Below are positions 54,716 to 57,913 of a DNA stretch of 57,913 bases, in pieces. Every line of letters starts with the position of its first letter. Positions within the stretch are counted from its first letter, which is position 1. The notes beneath the pieces are model-generated. The model had not been told where the DNA came from, did not search any database, and worked only from the letters and a program-made list of their open reading frames with translations. This DNA is from Herpomyces periplanetae (Eukaryota; Ascomycota; Laboulbeniomycetes; Herpomycetales; Herpomycetaceae), in the NCBI GenBank assembly GCA_009733715.1, contig WMKJ01000085.1, positions 1 through 57,913 on the forward strand, given 5' to 3'. The translations under genes and the position numbers were made by a program.

Positions 54716-57296
54716 ATGTCATCGTCTCGTTTAATTTCTTCACCTACTTCCTCCCCCTCTTCTACTATTCCCATGTTCGATTCTACACTTCCTCCACCCC
54801 TTCTTCAACCATTACATCCACAAAATTCCCGAAACTTTGATAGTTCTTTATCATCATCACCGTCATCGTTGTATATGCAAAATCATACGACATCCGTTAC
54901 ACACCCGCACCCACACACTCTTCAACGTCAAGCTCCCGTCAATTTCGATTATTATCACACTTGGTCTGCCTCGTCCCTCCATCAACCTTCACACGTGTCA
55001 AACGTTGGGGGCCAATCACCTCAACTTAAGCAGGAGGTGGTGATTAACTCAAACAGCGCGTCTTCACCACCTCCTGTTAATAACTTTTCGTCGACTCGGC
55101 TAAAACCAGCGTCTGGATCGACGTCGGTGTCAACACCCCGTCCGTCTGCTCCGCCGCCGCCTATACTGCCAGCCGTACGTTATTCACTTTGCAAATTTAG
55201 GAATCTCACTAACTTTAACTGTACACTGGGTAATACTTCGCGTTTTAGGCTTGGCTCGATACACAGTCTCAAAACCATCAACCATCAGCGGCAAATGCCC
55301 TTTTACTGGATGATGAACTTATTCCAACGGCAGTTGTGATTAAAAATATACCATTTGCCGTTAAAAAGGAGCAATTAGTACAAGTAATGACAGACATGCA
55401 ACTCCCTTTACCTTATGCTTTCAATTACCATTTTGATAACGGAGTTTTTCGTGGACTGGCGTTCGCAAATTTTTCAACACCCCAAGAAACTGCACTAGTG
55501 ATTGATGCTTTGAATCATTTCGAGCTTCACGGGCGGAAATTACGCGTCGAATATAAAAAATTATTACCGGTTGCAGAACGGGAACGTATAGAACGAGAGA
55601 AACGGGAACGGCGTGGTCAACTTGAAGAACAACATCGACCTCATCTTGCGGCGGCGGCGGCAGCAGCAGCAGCGGCTGTTGCAGCACAAAGACATCATCA
55701 TCATCAACAATCTTTACGTGCACAATCATCACGTTCTTCGCTTGCTTCAAGTTGTGTAACAGGTGGATCTTATCCTTCTCCCTTGCCATCCCAATCGGTT
55801 CGGAATGCTAAACTTGGTTCGTAAGTTTTTGTATTTTTCCCAAGAGAGAGTCGACTAACCTTATTCTATCGTTTAATGTGTGAATAAATTTGATAGATCT
55901 AGATTGTGATATGAATGATCCTACAGTACTCAAGTTTTATTCTCAACTTTTGTTATTCAAGGAAGATTTAACACATGAAACGATGAGTTTTTCAGCAAAT
56001 CTATCGCCGGGTGAGCGACGAATTGTTCACGTTTTGGCCCATTTTATGGGACTGGGACATATTTCACGAGGTCAAGGTGATAAACGGTATGTGCATATAT
56101 ATCGTTTACCTCATACATCATCTTATAGTACAACATCGACGAGTTCATCATCTCATTCGATATCTGTACCATCTATTGCCAGTAGCTCAGTGAGCTCTAG
56201 CTCAACCATTACAATGAGTGGTGGTTTATCGTCAATTCCTCCGGCGTCTAGTAATAGTTCTATATCATCATCATCTAATACCACACCTAATATAACTTGT
56301 GGTGGTGGTGAAGAAATTTCTATTAATGTTTGTTCTACAACAGCGAATGGGGATAATGCTTTGAAACCACCGACTAATTCTCTACGTATAACTCGTAATA
56401 CGTGCAGTGGAAATGAAGCTAAATTTCCAGGAGATGGTTTTACGTTTGTTAATGATACTAATGACCTTAATGAATCGATGATTTACGCTACAGGGTCAGG
56501 ATCGGCATCTACATCAACAACTCTTACACCGGCATCCTTGAATATTGGAATAAAATCTTCTTGTATATCTACATCGTCTACCCCACCGGCCCCTTCATTA
56601 CAGCTACCAGGTTCACATCATGGCGAATCATGTCGGGATGTTTATTCTCAAGTTTTATCGTCATCTTCTAATTGTTGTGGTGGTGGTAACCATCCCTATT
56701 ATTTCTCTACATCTTCGCCTTCAAAATGTGACGATGGGATTTCTTCGTGTACTAATCTTGATGAATCTCTAAAATCCGCTACATTTTCCCCTTGGAAATC
56801 CAATTCTCACCTTCAACTCGATCAATCTCATGATATGATTCTTCCCATTAATCCCGGGAAATTGGCCTTGAGTATTCTGGGAAATTCTTCAAATTCTTCC
56901 CCATTTTCTCATCCTTTACGATCCGCTAAGTCTTACGTCGATTTACGCTCCTATACACCTTATTTTCAATCTATTTCAACCAAATCTTCCTCTCTTTTAA
57001 AACCTTGTACAATCATTCGCCCGTGTGGTACTTCGAGTCCTCTTGCTTCTCCTTCTCCCGTATCTCGATCTGTTAACTCATCTACTGAATCTACTCTACC
57101 CTCAAATCTACGGTATTCGAGTGTTGAAATTCCCACTTTGTCTAATCTACACTTGTCGTCTTCTCATTCTACCGGGTTTCCTAATTCTCATCTAACTCCT
57201 CCACCTTTGTCTACATCATCTTTTAATTCTCTTCCACCTTGGTCCACTAATTTGCGCCATTCACGAAGCAGTGGTTTTGATGCTCGAAATTCTTGA
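54716..57296 (+). CDS. PIN4: Pin4/Cip-type RNA-binding protein with RRM and R3H domains
   Basis: Three exons (54716-55174, 55249-55816, 55897-57296) join in frame to 808 aa. After a Ser/Pro/His-rich N-terminus, the RRM (about residues 178-260) reads VVIKNIPFAVKKEQLVQVM, LPLPYAFNYHFDNGVFRGLA and LRVEYKKLLPVAERERIERE, nearly diagnostic of Pin4/Cip1/Cip2. A polyAla run and a His/Gln patch follow. The third exon opens with MNDPTVLKFYSQLLLFK, then the R3H-type segment LSPGERRIVHVLAHFMGLGH. The rest is a Ser/Thr-rich tail ending in LRHSRSSGFDARNS. Yeast Pin4 (Mdt1) is a Rad53-interacting protein in the G2/M checkpoint; S. pombe Cip1/Cip2 are stress-related mRNA regulators. The second intron needs a GTTCGT donor to keep frame. 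The upstream 180 bp is strongly C/T-rich. Confidence 0.92.
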
Positions 57297-57409
57297 CTCG
57301 ATCCTTTGTCCTGTCCTGCCCTGCCCTTTACGCTGTAATGTCCAATTTACGAAATACATTTTCCTTGATTAATTCTGTCAAACTCTCCATCATTCCTTTC
57401 ATCCTCTTG

Positions 57410-57857
57410 TTATCCTTCAACTTTTCCCCCTCCACTTCCAACTCCTACGCCCACTCCGCTTCCTCCCATGATCTTTTTACGCTGCTCCACCTTGAGCAAT
57501 AACGCCCGATTAATATGCGGTAAAACTCCCCCAAAGGCTATCGTGGCCCGAATAAGTGTATCCAGTTCTTCATCTCCTCGGATAGCAAGTTGTAAATGAC
57601 GTGGTGTAATTCGTTTAACTTTTAAATCTTTCGCCGCATTACCCGCTAATTCCAAAACTTCTGCCGTAAGATACTCCAGAACCGCTGTTAAGTAAATCGC
57701 TGCTTTGGCTCCGATTCGAGTTTTTTGTCGCGTAACATTGCGTAATAATCGCTTGACACGCCCACACGGAAACTGGTCCATGTTATTGTTGTGTTCTATA
57801 CTTTGCTGTCTACTCATCTCCTACCTGTAGTCCCGCTTTCGCAGAATGAGATTTGGG
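57410..57857 (-). CDS. HTZ1: Histone H2A.Z, 5' end cut by the window edge
   Basis: H2A.Z replaces H2A near promoters through SWR1. The main exon (57410-57772) starts at [12 protein letters not shown] and continues through [40 protein letters not shown] and [26 protein letters not shown]...ATIA is H2A.Z-specific rather than canonical H2A. A 52-nt intron (57773-57824; GTAGGA...CCAG) joins it to an upstream piece (57825-57857) encoding [11 protein letters not shown], giving the family's SAKAGLQ/FPCGR junction. The Met at 57817 is therefore inside the intron and not the start. The acetylatable Lys tail before PKSH is missing because 57857-57913 is an inverted copy of PIN4 sequence. PIN4 and this gene converge with 113 bp between stops. 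Confidence 0.92.
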
Positions 57858-57913
57858 AAGGAGAAGCAAGAGGACTCGAAGTACCACACGGGCGAATGAT
57901 TGTACAAGGTTTT
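57857..57913. repeat. Edge copy: exact inverted repeat of 56999-57055
   Basis: The last 57 bases, read on the minus strand, match 56999-57055 (inside PIN4 exon 3) base for base, beginning aaaaccttgtacaatcattc. Identity ends abruptly at 57857, exactly where the H2A.Z first exon breaks off. Confidence 0.95.

Noticed and set aside
57777-57817. Novel H2A variant with tail [15 protein letters not shown]
   Set aside because: A GT-AG intron removes this stretch and restores the normal SAKAGLQ/FPCGR junction.
1-57913. Mobile elements, virus-like elements, CRISPR arrays or a biosynthetic gene cluster
   Set aside because: No reverse transcriptase, transposase, capsid or long terminal repeats were recognised, no spaced repeat array was seen, and neighbouring genes belong to unrelated housekeeping functions.

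Overview
The window is nuclear DNA from a fungus. It carries spliceosomal introns of about 50-240 nt (mostly GTAAGT...AG), the ERMES subunit Mmm1, a Cla4-type PAK kinase with PH and CRIB domains, a mitochondrial complex I subunit (NDUFB3), a Pin4-type RRM/R3H protein, Irc21-like cytochrome b5, and ATP-dependent PEPCK. Complex I excludes Saccharomycetaceae. The composition is AT-rich by eye, and gene density is low (21 supported genes or gene ends in 58 kb). An ascomycete-like or other Dikarya lineage is most likely, but I cannot name it. I see no transposon, virus-like element, CRISPR array, tRNA or rRNA that I can support.

Layout. 1-2.1 kb: a truncated Ser/Pro-rich gene on the minus strand with a long polypurine upstream tract. 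2.1-6.5 kb: gene-poor, microsatellite-bearing AT-rich DNA. 6.6-11.4 kb: MMM1 (+), a DDT/WHIM/WSD chromatin protein (-) and RPS26 (+). 11.7-17.5 kb: RAD4/XPC (-) behind the CAF1/POP2 deadenylase (-). 18.8-24 kb: NDUFB3 (+) converging on CLA4 (-). 24-31 kb: SAC3 (+), PRP46 (+) and the SIS1-type Hsp40 (-). 31.7-38.5 kb: ARMT1-like DUF89 protein (-) and a full-length ABCC/MRP transporter (-). 38.5-43.7 kb: about 5 kb with no convincing gene. 43.7-57.3 kb: five genes in a row on the plus strand (UBA + degenerate USP-like protein, IRC21-like b5, PCK1, P5B ATPase, PIN4). 57.4-57.9 kb: histone H2A.Z (-), cut by the edge.

The genes are ordinary eukaryotic housekeeping and signalling genes, and I see no pathway cluster. 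Most exon boundaries below were worked out by hand; every multi-exon model given with exact introns keeps the reading frame. Recurrent features are very short first exons (17, 23, 25, 34 and 50 nt), pyrimidine-rich sense strands around 5' ends, and many CACGTG palindromes in intergenic DNA.

The most useful structural result concerns the two edges. Each edge repeats a piece of nearby internal sequence: 1-77 copies 1393-1469 in direct orientation, and 57857-57913 is an exact inverted copy of 56999-57055. Both copies interrupt the gene at that edge, so the contig ends look chimeric. I did not find a convincing new biological system. The best biological leads are a deubiquitinase-like protein with degenerate catalytic boxes, a CAF1 deadenylase with giant polyQ and His-rich extensions, and a cis-element pattern (CACGTG and TGACGTCA).
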